Assembly (NCBI GenBank): GCA_945957605.1
Contig: CAMFLR010000015.1
Span: forward strand, 62,001-126,000
DNA: 64,000 nt
Direction of reading: 5' to 3'
Source: an uncultured Isosphaeraceae bacterium
GTDB lineage: Bacteria > Planctomycetota > Planctomycetia > Isosphaerales > Isosphaeraceae
Made by a program: the position numbers and the translations under genes
Shown here: in pieces, positions 23,041-32,548 of the stretch
Numbering within the stretch: position 1 is the first letter of the stretch
Layout of the letters: each line of letters begins with the position of its first letter
The notes under the pieces: model-generated
What the model was told of the DNA's origin: nothing
The model's database searches: none
Seen by the model: only the letters and a program-made list of their open reading frames with translations

Positions 23041-23331
23041 GCGGCGTGCGTCCGTGGCGATTCCGTTTGAGGGATCACCCAGACGCAAGAGACTGGCGTT
23101 ACTTCATGACTGTCGCGCACCCGAGACGACACGTCAAGCACTTGTTGCACATCGCGCGAACCGGCAATTCGCGGCAGCAGGCTCAAACGCCAATCCGCCA
23201 TGTTAAATAAGATCCTCAGCGCATTCGTTGTAAGGCCTTCTGGCCAATGGCAAAATATGGGCACTGCCTCGAATCAAATTGCGTGGGAATCGCCCAGCAT
23301 CAGGGGTTCCCCGACGTGCGAGATCAGCCCG

Positions 23332-26300
23332 GTGAACCCGATTATCTTTGCCATGCGACGCCCGCTCACCGTGATGGTGGCGATCGTCGCCGTCGTCCTC
23401 GGAAGCGTGCTCGCGCTGCTGCGGATGCGCGTCGATATCTTTCCCAACCTCAACCTGCCCGTCATCTACGTCGCACAGCCTTACGGCGGCATGGACCCCG
23501 CGCAGATGGAAGGGCTGCTCACCAACTATTACGAATACCACTTCCTTTATATTTCCGGCATCCACCACGTCGAGTCAAAAAACATTCAGGGCATGGCCCT
23601 GATGAAACTGTCGTTCCATCCCGGCACGAACATGGCGCAGGCGATGGCCGAAACGATCGGCTACGTCACCCGCTCGCGGGCCTTCATGCCGCCAGGCACT
23701 GTCTCCCCCTTCATCACTCGGTTTGACGCCGGCAGCGTTCCCGTTGGCTATCTCGTGCTTTCAAGCGAAACCAAAAGCATCGGCGAGATTCAGGACCAGG
23801 CACTCTTCAAAGTGCGGCCGATGTTCGCCAGCCTCCCCGGCGTTTCCGCGCCTCCCCCCTTCGGCGGCAGCCAGCGAACCGTCGTCGTACGTGTCGATCC
23901 CGACCGCCTGCGCTCCTACAAAATGTCGCCCGACGAAGTCACCCGAGCGCTCGCCGCGGGCAACGCCATCAGCCCATCCGGCAATATCCGCGTTGGCGAC
24001 GAAATGCCGATGGTCCCCGTCAACTCGCTGGTGAAACAAGCCGACGACCTGAAGTCGATCCCCATTCGCCCCGGCGTCACGCCCACCGTTTACCTGCGCG
24101 ACGTCGCCACGGTGCAAGACGCCTCCGACACAACCACCGGTTACGCGCTGGTGAACGGCCGCCGGGCGGTTTACATCCTGGTGACGAAACGGGCCGAAGC
24201 CTCAACGCTCGACGTCGTCAATAACGTGAAAACGGCCCTACCGAACATGCAGGCAGTTCTACCTGACGACATAAAAGTGAGCTTCGAGTTCGATCAATCG
24301 CCCACCGTTACCAACGCAGTGAAAAGCCTGGCCACCGAAGGCGCGCTCGGTGCAATTCTGACCGGCCTGATGGTGCTCGTGTTTCTGCGAGACTGGCGCA
24401 GCGTGATCGTCGTGGTTTTGAACATCCCGTTTGCCATTTGCGGCGCTCTGGTTGCGCTCTGGCTCACAGGCCAGACAATCAATCTCATGACGCTCGGCGG
24501 CTTGGCGCTCGCGATTGGCATTCTCGTCGATGAAGCAACCGTTGAGATCGAGAACATTCACTCGAAGATGGAGCATACCGAGAGCATCCCGCGCGCAGTT
24601 CGCCAAGGGAATCTCGACACTGCCGTACCGCGTTTGCTCGCAATGCTCTGCATCCTCGCGGTCTTTATCCCATCGTTCTTCATGCAAGGAGCAGCCCAGG
24701 CGCTGTTCGTACCGCTTTCACTCGCGGTCGGATTCGCGATGGTTTCCTCATATTTACTCTCAAGCACATTCGTTCCCGTACTGTCGGTCTGGATCCTCAA
24801 GCATTCGGCACGAACAACGCACAATACTGGCAATCGCGGATTGTTTGGATTGTTGACCAGCGTCTACGGAAGTTTCCTGGGCAAAGTAGTAACTCTCCGC
24901 TGGCTCGTCGTTCCGGCTTACCTCGGTCTCGCCGTAGTCGCCGCGTACACAATCGGCAGCCAACTTGGCCTCGAGATTTTTCCTCGCGTCGATGCCGGTC
25001 GCTTTCAGCTCAGAATCAAGGCGGCGGCTGGAACGCGAATCGAAAAATCCGAGCAAATTGCCAAGCGTGCGCTCGATGCGCTCAAAACCGAAGTCGGTGC
25101 CGAAAACGTCGAGATCTCGGTTGGTTACGTCGGTCTGATTCCCTCGTCCTACCCGATCAACGCGATCTATCAGTGGACGGCCGGCCCCGAAGAGGTGCTC
25201 CTTCGCGTTGCGCTTCACGAAGGCACTGGCATCGATATCGAAGCCGTGAAGCTCAAGCTCCGCGACCTGCTCACGAACGAAATGCCGACGGTACAATTCT
25301 CGTTCGAGCCTGCCGACATTGTGAGCGACGTGATGAGCTTCGGCTCGCCCACGCCCATCGAAGTCGCGATCAGCGGATCAAGCTATCCCGATGTCCGCGC
25401 GCACGCCGCGAAGGTGCGTGATGCGCTCGGAAAAATCCCCTCACTCCGCGACATTCAATATTCGTACTCGCTCGACTACCCAACCGTCAGCGTCGACATC
25501 GATCGCGAACGAGCCGGGCTGAGTGGCGTCACTGCCGACGAAGTGGCCCGATCGCTGGTCGCTGCAACGTCGTCGAGCCGGTTCGTCATGCCGAACTACT
25601 GGCCCGACCCCAAAACCGGCATCGGCTACCAGGTGCAGGTCGAGATTCCCGTCGCGACCATGAACTCGGTGAAGCAAGTCGAAACGATCCCCATCCAGCG
25701 CTCTGGCGCTCCGTCACTTCTTCTACGCGACGTCGCTCGCGTGAACCGCGGAACAAGCCCCGGCGAGTACGATCGCTACAACATGAAGCGTTCGATCAGC
25801 ATCACCGCGAACATTGTGGGCGAAGACCTGGGCCGAGTCGCCGGCCACGTTTCTCGACAACTCGCCGAGATGGAACAACCGCCCAAAGGAATCAACGTTG
25901 ACATTCGCGGCCAAGTCGTACCGATGCGTGAAATGCTCAACGGATTGTCGATTGGCCTCGGCATGTCGATCGTCGTCATTCTGCTTTTGCTCACCGCCAA
26001 TTTTCAGTCGATCCGCCTCGCTCTTGTCACAATTTCGACCGCACCGGCCGTGATTTGTGGCGTCGTGATCACTCTCTGGCTTACAGGAACGACGATCAAT
26101 ATCCAGTCGTTCATGGGAGCAATCATGGCGATGGGCGTCGCGGTCGCCAACGCGATTTTGCTCGTAACCTTCGCCGAACGTAGCCGGCGTCATGATGCAG
26201 CAGACCCGCGTGAGGCAGCGATCATCGGCGCTCAGGGACGGCTCCGGCCGATCCTCATGACAAGCTGCGCGATGACCGCGGGCATGATTCCCCTCGCACT

Positions 26301-26574
26301 TGGTTTGAGCGAAGGGGGCCAGCAATCAGCCCCGCTGGGGCGCGCCGTGATCGGCGGTCTCGTCGCCGCCACTCTCGCAACACTATTTGTTTTGCCGTCA
26401 GTGTTCGCGTTCGTACAAGGCTGGGCTGGACGCGATTCCGCCTCGCTCGATCCCGACGATCCCGAAAGCCGTTATTTCGACAATCTCGGCAACAACGCTT
26501 CTCTCAACGGCAACGGCAGCCACATCGAAGCCGTGGTCGATCCAACTCAATATATGACCGAGCAGGAACGTTGA
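23332..26574 (+). CDS. RND-family efflux transporter permease
   Basis: An inner-membrane, proton-driven efflux pump of the AcrB/CusA superfamily (about 1,080 residues). It has the usual two repeats of one membrane helix, a large periplasmic loop and five more helices. Evidence includes the opening [20 protein letters not shown], the helix-4 region [20 protein letters not shown] (proton-relay Asp area), and the second-half helices with [15 protein letters not shown] and [16 protein letters not shown]. It acts with the adaptor and TolC-like genes that follow. GTG 23332 ([11 protein letters not shown]) matches where homologues start. ATG 23257 and 23200 are in frame upstream but lack clear ribosome-binding sites and would add 25 or 44 unusual residues. 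Substrate is unknown; heavy-metal or multidrug cannot be told apart here. Confidence 0.93.
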   Translation: MNPIIFAMRRPLTVMVAIVAVVLGSVLALLRMRVDIFPNLNLPVIYVAQPYGGMDPAQMEGLLTNYYEYHFLYISGIHHVESKNIQGMALMKLSFHPGTNMAQAMAETIGYVTRSRAFMPPGTVSPFITRFDAGSVPVGYLVLSSETKSIGEIQDQALFKVRPMFASLPGVSAPPPFGGSQRTVVVRVDPDRLRSYKMSPDEVTRALAAGNAISPSGNIRVGDEMPMVPVNSLVKQADDLKSIPIRPGVTPTVYLRDVATVQDASDTTTGYALVNGRRAVYILVTKRAEASTLDVVNNVKTALPNMQAVLPDDIKVSFEFDQSPTVTNAVKSLATEGALGAILTGLMVLVFLRDWRSVIVVVLNIPFAICGALVALWLTGQTINLMTLGGLALAIGILVDEATVEIENIHSKMEHTESIPRAVRQGNLDTAVPRLLAMLCILAVFIPSFFMQGAAQALFVPLSLAVGFAMVSSYLLSSTFVPVLSVWILKHSARTTHNTGNRGLFGLLTSVYGSFLGKVVTLRWLVVPAYLGLAVVAAYTIGSQLGLEIFPRVDAGRFQLRIKAAAGTRIEKSEQIAKRALDALKTEVGAENVEISVGYVGLIPSSYPINAIYQWTAGPEEVLLRVALHEGTGIDIEAVKLKLRDLLTNEMPTVQFSFEPADIVSDVMSFGSPTPIEVAISGSSYPDVRAHAAKVRDALGKIPSLRDIQYSYSLDYPTVSVDIDRERAGLSGVTADEVARSLVAATSSSRFVMPNYWPDPKTGIGYQVQVEIPVATMNSVKQVETIPIQRSGAPSLLLRDVARVNRGTSPGEYDRYNMKRSISITANIVGEDLGRVAGHVSRQLAEMEQPPKGINVDIRGQVVPMREMLNGLSIGLGMSIVVILLLLTANFQSIRLALVTISTAPAVICGVVITLWLTGTTINIQSFMGAIMAMGVAVANAILLVTFAERSRRHDAADPREAAIIGAQGRLRPILMTSCAMTAGMIPLALGLSEGGQQSAPLGRAVIGGLVAATLATLFVLPSVFAFVQGWAGRDSASLDPDDPESRYFDNLGNNASLNGNGSHIEAVVDPTQYMTEQER

Positions 26575-26575
26575 T

Positions 26576-27949
26576 ATGTCTTTTTCATTTCATCACGCGC
26601 GGCTCGGTCTCGTGGGCATCGCCACGGTCGCCCTTTTTACGGCCGGTTGCAACGTGTCCGATCGAACTGGAACAGCAAAAGCTGGAAGCTCCAGCACGCC
26701 TCCTGTTCCTCGCGTGACGACCGTTAAACCTGAGCGCACAACCGTGCGCCGGACGAGCGAGCAACCTGGACAAATCGAGGCGAACGAGGTCACGCCCATC
26801 CACGCCAAGCTTTCGGGCTACGTGAAAAAGGTCGCCTTCGATATCGGCGATCGCGTGAAGCAAGGACAGGTAATGGCCGAGCTGTTCGTGCCCGAAATCG
26901 AGGCCGATGCCAAGCAGCGCAGGGCAATGATCGACGAAGCAATCGCCGAAAAGAAGCAAGCCGAATCAACGGTCGCCGTTTCGCTTGCGGGCGTCACGAG
27001 CGCTGAAGCCAAGGTCTCGGAGATTGCGGCGGGAATCGATCGGTCGGAAGCCGACGTTGCGCGGTGGCAGTCGGAGTTTACACGGATCGAACAACTGTTC
27101 CGCGAGCGAGCGCAAACGGGCAGCCTGCTGGACGAAACGCGTCACAAACTGAAAGCGGCCGAGGCGTCACGCACCGAGGTGCGAGCGCAGGTCAAGTCCG
27201 CCCAGGCCGCGCTCGCTCAGGCACAGGCCGCATTGGAAAAGGCGCGATCGGACGTCTCCGCCGCGGCCTCGCATGTCGAAGTCACGAGGTTCGATGCCGA
27301 ACGCGCTGATGCGATGGAACGTTACTCCAAAATCACCGCACCTTTCGATGGAGTGGTCATCCGCCGAAAGATTGAGACGGGCCAACTGACGACGCCCGGA
27401 ACCACCGGCGATCCGCTGTTCACCGTCGCTCGAACCGGCACCGTCACAATCTCGGTCGGCGTGCCCGAGTCAGAGGCGCCTTTCGTGAAGATGGGCAACG
27501 CAGCCACCATTCGTCTACTAGCGATCGACGGCCGCACGTTTGAGGGAAAAGTCACCCGCACCGCCTGGGCGCTCGACGCCTCGACACGCACCCTGCTCAC
27601 CGAAATAGATCTCCCGAACGAAGACGATCAGCTTCGCCCCGGCCTGTACGCGTACGCCACAATCATCGCCGATGAACATAAGAACGTGCTTACCATTCCC
27701 GCAACCGCCATCATCAAGGAAGCCGGCAAGACGTACTGTGTCGTGGTGGCTGACGATCGCGCCAGTCGCCGTGAAATCAAGCTGGGATTGAGCGACGGCA
27801 AGCTCACCGAAGTCGTCTCGGGCATCTCCGACGCGGATCAGATCGTCGAGGCGAACTCGGCGAGCCTCACTGAAGGTCAGAAGGTTGAACGCATCAAACC
27901 TGTGGCCGCATCTCCATCAACGCAACCCGCGCCGAAAGCGAAGAATTGA
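26576..27949 (+). CDS. RND efflux periplasmic adaptor (membrane fusion) lipoprotein
   Basis: A 457-residue adaptor of the HlyD/AcrA type. There is a lipoprotein signal (VGIATVALFTAGC, about residue 25) and a split biotinyl-lipoyl domain: IEANEVTPIHAKLSGYVKKV, then after the coil ITAPFDGVVIRRKIETGQLT. A long coiled coil spans about residues 100-235 (many Ala, Glu and Lys heptads), followed by a beta-barrel and a membrane-proximal domain. It bridges the RND pump and the outer-membrane channel. It starts one base after the stop of the pump gene, so the two are translationally coupled. Confidence 0.95.
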   Translation: MSFSFHHARLGLVGIATVALFTAGCNVSDRTGTAKAGSSSTPPVPRVTTVKPERTTVRRTSEQPGQIEANEVTPIHAKLSGYVKKVAFDIGDRVKQGQVMAELFVPEIEADAKQRRAMIDEAIAEKKQAESTVAVSLAGVTSAEAKVSEIAAGIDRSEADVARWQSEFTRIEQLFRERAQTGSLLDETRHKLKAAEASRTEVRAQVKSAQAALAQAQAALEKARSDVSAAASHVEVTRFDAERADAMERYSKITAPFDGVVIRRKIETGQLTTPGTTGDPLFTVARTGTVTISVGVPESEAPFVKMGNAATIRLLAIDGRTFEGKVTRTAWALDASTRTLLTEIDLPNEDDQLRPGLYAYATIIADEHKNVLTIPATAIIKEAGKTYCVVVADDRASRREIKLGLSDGKLTEVVSGISDADQIVEANSASLTEGQKVERIKPVAASPSTQPAPKAKN

Positions 27950-28067
27950 TCTCATCGTTACAACCGGCACCACTGGCTCTTTCATTAAGGCCATCTTATT
28001 GAGCGAGCGAGTAATCTCAGACGATAGATCGACTAGCTTTTGAAGTGCGGCTGGCCAGGAGGGCCAC

Positions 28068-29672
28068 ATGACCGCGATTTTGCGCCGCCGAAAAATGTTG
28101 TCGATCGCCGCCATGTTGTCGGTTTGCGCGCTGGGCGCTGCTCCGGCCGGTCGGCAAAGCGCGCCAATGTCGCCTCCGGTCCCACCGCCAGGCATCCCCG
28201 CGCTTCCCGCAACGACAGAGCGGCCGATCCAGCTCGAGGCTGAAGCACCCGCCGACGCAGCACTCGGCGCGCAGCTCATCCCCGGTCAGATCATTCAGCC
28301 GATCGACCTCCCCGGCGCACTTCGACTCGCCGGCGCAAGAGACCTCGATATCGAAATCGCCCGCCAACGTGTTGCCGAAGCCCTCGGCGAGCTCGACCAG
28401 GCCCGCGTTCTCTGGCTCCCCAGCCTCTACGTCGGCCCGAACTGGAGCCGACACGACGGCCAGGTGCAAACCGTTCAAGGGCCGATTCAAACCATCAGCA
28501 AAAGCTCGCTCTTTCTCGGTGCCACGGCCGCAGGCGGTTCGAGCGTTTCCGGCCCCGTTCCCGCAGGCGGTCCCGCGCAGGTTTCCGGCCTGACGTCGAT
28601 CCTGCGATTCTCCGACGCAATCTTCGAGCCGCTCGCTGCACGCCAGGTTGTCGCCGCACGCCGGGCCGGCATCCAAAGCGCGACCAATGACGCACTGCTC
28701 GGAGTTGCCGAAGCCTATCTCGACCTCCAGCAAGCCGCCGGAAAACTCGCGATCGCTCGCGAGGCCGCACAAAACGCCGAACAACTCGCCAGCCTTACAA
28801 GTTCGTACGCACGTAGTGGCGCGGGGCTCGATGCCGATTATCGCCGTGCGATCACCGAACGCGAAAAGCAACGCAAGAACGTTGAGCTAGCCGTCGGCGA
28901 TCTCGAAATCGCTTCAGCCGAACTGGTGCGGCGAGTTCGAATCGACCCGTCGCTCGTCGTGGCTCCCGTCGAGCCGCCCGAAACAGTGCTGCGTCTCGTT
29001 CCTGAAAGTTGCACAATCGATCAACTCATTACTACTGGATTAAAAAATCGCCCCGAACTAGCGGAAGCGCAGGCTCTCGTCGAAGCCACACTGACGCGTC
29101 TGAAACAAGCGCGGCTCAGGCCCCTCATTCCCAGTCTAGCGTTTCGTTATTCTGGCGGCGGATTCGGTGGCGGAACCAACGCGTTTTTCGGCAATTTCGC
29201 CGGTCGAAGCGATGCCGATGTCAATCTTTACTGGGAAGTACAAAACCTCGGATTCGCCGACCGCGCCATCGCTCGCCAGCGTGCCGCCCAACAACGCAAG
29301 GCGGGCCTCGAACTTCTAAAGGTTCAAGACCGCGTCGCCTCCGAAGTCGTACAGGCTGAAAAGGGCCGACTAGCCGCCTCGCGTCAGATGGAACAGGCGG
29401 GCCGAGCGGTCCCCGAAGCTCTCTCATCGCTCAACCTCAACCTTACGAATATCCGCCGAGGCGCGGGTCTCCCCGGCGCAACGCGGCCGATCGAAGTTTT
29501 GCAGCCAATCCAGGCTCTGGCACAGGCCCGAACCGACTATCTCGAAGCCGTTCTCCTCTACAATCGCGCCCAATTTCGGCTCTACCGCGCCCTCGGCCGC
29601 TGCCCCGTGCTGACGCCCGATGCCTCGACTCCAACAGAAACGGCCACACCTCCTCCACTCGCCCGGCCGTAA
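28068..29672 (+). CDS. TolC-family outer membrane efflux protein
   Basis: A 534-residue outer-membrane channel protein of the RND system. It has a signal peptide (MLSIAAMLSVCALGAAPA), a Pro/Ala-rich linker, and two internally related halves of long amphipathic helices. The halves show the family's Asn/Leu-Arg pattern (LPGALRLAGARDLDIEIARQ; LITTGLKNRPELAEAQALVE) and beta segments between them. It begins 118 bases after the adaptor, has a strong ribosome-binding site (AGGAGGG) and completes the pump, adaptor and channel set. The Gly-rich loop (GGGFGGGTNAFFG) sits where the membrane-spanning or extracellular strands are expected. Confidence 0.92.
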   Translation: MTAILRRRKMLSIAAMLSVCALGAAPAGRQSAPMSPPVPPPGIPALPATTERPIQLEAEAPADAALGAQLIPGQIIQPIDLPGALRLAGARDLDIEIARQRVAEALGELDQARVLWLPSLYVGPNWSRHDGQVQTVQGPIQTISKSSLFLGATAAGGSSVSGPVPAGGPAQVSGLTSILRFSDAIFEPLAARQVVAARRAGIQSATNDALLGVAEAYLDLQQAAGKLAIAREAAQNAEQLASLTSSYARSGAGLDADYRRAITEREKQRKNVELAVGDLEIASAELVRRVRIDPSLVVAPVEPPETVLRLVPESCTIDQLITTGLKNRPELAEAQALVEATLTRLKQARLRPLIPSLAFRYSGGGFGGGTNAFFGNFAGRSDADVNLYWEVQNLGFADRAIARQRAAQQRKAGLELLKVQDRVASEVVQAEKGRLAASRQMEQAGRAVPEALSSLNLNLTNIRRGAGLPGATRPIEVLQPIQALAQARTDYLEAVLLYNRAQFRLYRALGRCPVLTPDASTPTETATPPPLARP

Positions 29673-29781
29673 GTCGTTTTCCTGACGACAGATAACAAGC
29701 CCCCGACCTTCGGCTGCAGAACGTTCGCCCGAATAACCGATACAACTTGCAACGTCGGCAAATTCGGCCCTTGGTAAAGCG

Positions 29782-30642
29782 ATGCGATCCTTTCGGCTCA
29801 TACTGGCCTGCGCGTTGCTTTGCCTGACAGGTTGCACCTCCGCCCGATTGCGGCAGAGGACGATCAACCAGGCCGGCACCCTGCCCGAGCTGCAATTTCA
29901 GCAGGTGCTCGACAATATCGCCCAGTTCGCCGTGAATCCCGCGTCGCTGCCCTGGCACGTGAATCTGAAGGAAGGGACGTCGCAGGTCACCGATTCCGTA
30001 TCGGGTGGTGCGCTCGTCGACCTCGGTCCCCCCGCGTCAACGCAACCGCAGCTCTTCGGCTCGCGCACCGCCGTTGCCCAGTGGGGAATGGCTCCGGTCA
30101 TTGATCCAACCGAGCTCCGTCTGCTTCGCATCGCCTACCGGCGCGCCCACGGATCGAACGAAATGCCCGACGCCGAGTTCCTCAGCGAACTCTCGCATGA
30201 GCTCAAAGACCAGCTTCCCGCCAACCCCGATCTGCGCCTGGAGTCGGAGCTGTTTTTCTATCAGGAGAGCCGCGGCAGCCGTGCCGGTAGCGAACTTGAC
30301 CCGAAGGTCATCACGACGAACAACGAGCAGTTCTGCTACGGCCCCGAGACGAAAACATCGCCGCTCGCCCGCAACGTTTGCCGCAAGGTCGAGACGATTC
30401 AACGCGACCTCTCGCGGATTCAACCCGGCTGGTTCCACGTCGGCGGCAAGCACGACGTTCCCAAGACTGCCTGCTACATTGGCCGAAGCGGCAACACTTA
30501 TGTGTGGGTTTGCCCCGAAGGCCGCGAGCAACTCACGGAATTCACGCTGACTGTTTTGAAGCTATCTTCACTGATCAAAGAAACGCAAACACTCATCAAT
30601 CCTGGATCCGTCAAGTTCTCGCCCGGCGATCGCGGGGGATAA
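29782..30642 (+). CDS. Lipoprotein of unknown function downstream of the efflux operon
   Basis: A 286-residue predicted lipoprotein with a canonical lipobox (ILACALLCLTGC, Cys at residue 18). The mature part has an amphipathic helix with QFQQVLDNIAQFAVNPASLPWHV and a segment that looks structured (TELRLLRIAYRRAHG). Three further cysteines are present in the second half (QFCYGPE, NVCRKVE, TACYIG), plus WVCPEG near the end. I do not recognise the family. Similar lipoproteins are known to me only as planctomycete hypotheticals. It follows the TolC-like gene by 109 bases on the same strand and may be cotranscribed. Confidence 0.75.
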   Translation: MRSFRLILACALLCLTGCTSARLRQRTINQAGTLPELQFQQVLDNIAQFAVNPASLPWHVNLKEGTSQVTDSVSGGALVDLGPPASTQPQLFGSRTAVAQWGMAPVIDPTELRLLRIAYRRAHGSNEMPDAEFLSELSHELKDQLPANPDLRLESELFFYQESRGSRAGSELDPKVITTNNEQFCYGPETKTSPLARNVCRKVETIQRDLSRIQPGWFHVGGKHDVPKTACYIGRSGNTYVWVCPEGREQLTEFTLTVLKLSSLIKETQTLINPGSVKFSPGDRGG

Positions 30643-30779
30643 ATTCGCCGGGCGCGAACTTCGTTACTTCTTTGTGCGGCTACTTACAGGCTGAGGATCG
30701 CGCACGCATACAATTACGCTTGACGGCAGACGATTAGCTGTTACCAATCGCTCGTCCGTGCCCGAAAGCGCATCCCGGC

Positions 30780-31583
30780 TCATTCGGTATTGCCCGACTG
30801 CCTGTGCCTATCGCACAGCAATTCCCTGCGATTCGGCAGCTCCCCGTCCCCGTCAAGGCTCGCAAGTGGGCGGCCGGTCATGGTTGGTTGGTCGTCTATC
30901 CACCGGTAAAGCTGCCTCGCGCCAAGTCGATACCTCAGGTACCGCTCCAAATCGTCAGCGACGCACAAAGCGCCTCCGTGTACGGACCAGAATCGCTGCT
31001 GCCTCCCAGATATCGTCGGTCGTCGGCGGGAGTTGTTGCTGTCGTGGAAACATTGAATCCCTTGAGCGTTTCTGTATAGGCCGCTGTGTTTGAGAGTCCA
31101 TCGGTCACCTGAGCAAACCGCACCCGCGACGCGTCGAACATCAAGCCGTTGGGAGTTCAAGTCGCCGCCATCGGACCGTTACCGGCATTCGCCACGTCGT
31201 TCGTCGGGCCAAAAGCAGGGTCAACGCGATGCGGGCTAGAGTCGATCGGGCAAAGGGACGCGCTGATCAGCACCTGCACAGCCGTACGGTTCGCCATGTC
31301 GTTTCCATTGCGGCTCGATGGAGTGGCTGAGTTCACCAAGTTGTAAAGTGACCCGCCTTCCAGGAATGGCAGAATTTGGGCGAGCGAACTCCAGTGGTGA
31401 GGCGAAATCGTTCGAGCGGAGGGGAGCATGTTGTGCGTCCCCTCGTAGTTATGCATCGCCAACCCAATCTGTTTTTGCACTGCATCCGCCTGGCCGCTTC
31501 ACGGGTAGTAACAAGGCGATCGGAACGGCGATAATCGCGATCACCACCCGCAACTCGATGAACGTGAAAGCCCGACGTACCAT
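30780..31583 (-). pseudogene. Decayed DUF1559 pilin-like gene
   Basis: Starting at ATG 31583 the sequence reads MVRRAFTFIELRVVIAII, a prepilin signal. It then shifts frame near 31490, losing the usual [11 protein letters not shown] context. It continues in another frame as KQIGLAMHNYEGTHNMLPSA and ILPFLEGGSLYNLVNSA. An in-frame TGA at 31157-31159 interrupts it, and then the same frame resumes with [18 protein letters not shown] (family motif). A further frameshift near 30940 moves to RQLYRWIDDQPTMTG. The expected C-terminal HPGGVN/DGSV block is not recognisable. At least two frameshifts and one stop show it is not functional, although all family landmarks are still in order, so decay is recent. 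Confidence 0.85.
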
Positions 31584-32118
31584 CACTCGTCTCTAACAAG
31601 AATCTCAAGGGTACTAGCCAGCCGTTCGTTGCCAACCTTGCACCAACGCGGACCGACCGTCGTATCGCCGGATGCGCGTCAACAAAAAGACGACAACGCA
31701 ACCGCTTACGAATCAATGTGTTAAGAGAAACAGCCTGTCGTCGCGACGACACGTTTCGAACACGTGCTGTCTCCTGAGGGCGAAGTGCCGTTCATGCGCA
31801 GACGCATGCGTCCATCTATTGATTTATCTTGGCGCTTGCAACCGTCCCGAGAGGCGACTGGTTCGCGATGAATACCCCGATCTGCTCCCACGCATGAGAT
31901 TGGCCCATCTCGATATCTACGCCCATCCGCGCAGAAGTCTTCCCCGCCCCAACTCACTGACTTCGCGTCGCGCTCGGGTCGTCCGGAAATCGGCGTCATC
32001 TCGCCTCTGCGCAGGGGGTTGCGCATGCGAATTCGAACCGTATGATCAACTCGAATTCCGCGTCCCCGACGCTGTCCCGAATTCGTTCATTATGTTGATG
32101 TTAGGCCACGTTATAATC

Positions 32119-32130
32119 CGCCAATTGGCG
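32119..32130. promoter_or_regulatory. Perfect 12-bp palindrome, putative operator
   Basis: CGCCAATTGGCG lies 12 bases upstream of the sigma-54-type promoter of the HTH gene. A related 16-bp palindrome (TACGCCAAATGGCGTA) occurs at 46650-46665, and a half-site TACGCCA occurs upstream of csrA at 10041-10047. Confidence 0.45.
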
Positions 32131-32142
32131 TATAAGCCGATT

Positions 32143-32158
32143 TGGCACGGACCTTGCA
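32143..32158 (+). promoter_or_regulatory. Sigma-54 (-24/-12) promoter of the small HTH regulator gene
   Basis: TGGCACGGACCTTGCA matches the sigma-54 consensus (TGGCAC-N5-TTGCA) at every conserved position, with GG and GC 12 bases apart. It ends 59 bases before the start at 32218. Transcription from it would need RpoN and an enhancer-binding activator, neither encoded in this window. Confidence 0.75.
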
Positions 32159-32217
32159 CTTGGCGATCTTTATCGTTTCCCGAGAGGCCTCTCCTTCTCG
32201 AATCGAACAGGACACCA

Positions 32218-32436
32218 ATGATGAAAAAGGCCAGACCCAAGCGAAAACCGACAGTCAGCCATTTGCTCCGTGAAACGATTCGTGAGCGCGGAATGACGGC
32301 CTATTCGGCCGCCAAGCAAGCGGGTGTTTCGGTGGACGCTGTTCAGCGGTTCTTAAATGACGAGCGAGGGCTGAACTTGAAAACGGTTGACAAGCTTGCC
32401 AATGCGCTCGATCTCACACTCTGTAACGACGATTAA
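32218..32436 (+). CDS. Small XRE-type helix-turn-helix regulator
   Basis: A 72-residue, basic DNA-binding protein. After a Lys/Arg-rich start (MMKKARPKRKPT) it has an XRE/Cro fold: helices around LLRETIRERG, then the HTH itself MTAYSAAKQAGVSVDAVQRF and the last helix LKTVDKLANALDLTL. It probably binds as a dimer. Two ATG codons (32218, 32221) are possible starts. It has a sigma-54-type promoter and a palindrome upstream, and the hybrid kinase begins 113 bases downstream on the same strand, so a joint transcript is possible. Confidence 0.85.
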   Translation: MMKKARPKRKPTVSHLLRETIRERGMTAYSAAKQAGVSVDAVQRFLNDERGLNLKTVDKLANALDLTLCNDD

Positions 32437-32548
32437 GTGTCGTCCGGCTGGCACCAGTCAGTCAGCCTGAATGAACCGAAACTCAAAGCATCAACGCGGC
32501 CAGCCAGCACTGACGCGGGCGTGCAAACCGTAGAGGCTGGAGAAGTCG

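Larger units (their letters stand above)
31584..32217. other. Intergenic region upstream of the small HTH regulator
   Basis: About 630 bases between the pseudogene and the HTH gene. An open frame from 31672 runs through it into the HTH gene, but its translation is Arg/Cys-rich and unlike a protein. The only recognisable elements are the palindrome at 32119-32130 and the sigma-54-type promoter at 32143-32158. Confidence 0.5.

Noticed and set aside
31672-32217. Open frame extending the small HTH protein to 254 codons
   Set aside because: Arg/Cys-rich, without protein-like pattern. The sigma-54-type promoter at 32143 lies inside it, so translation must start at 32218.
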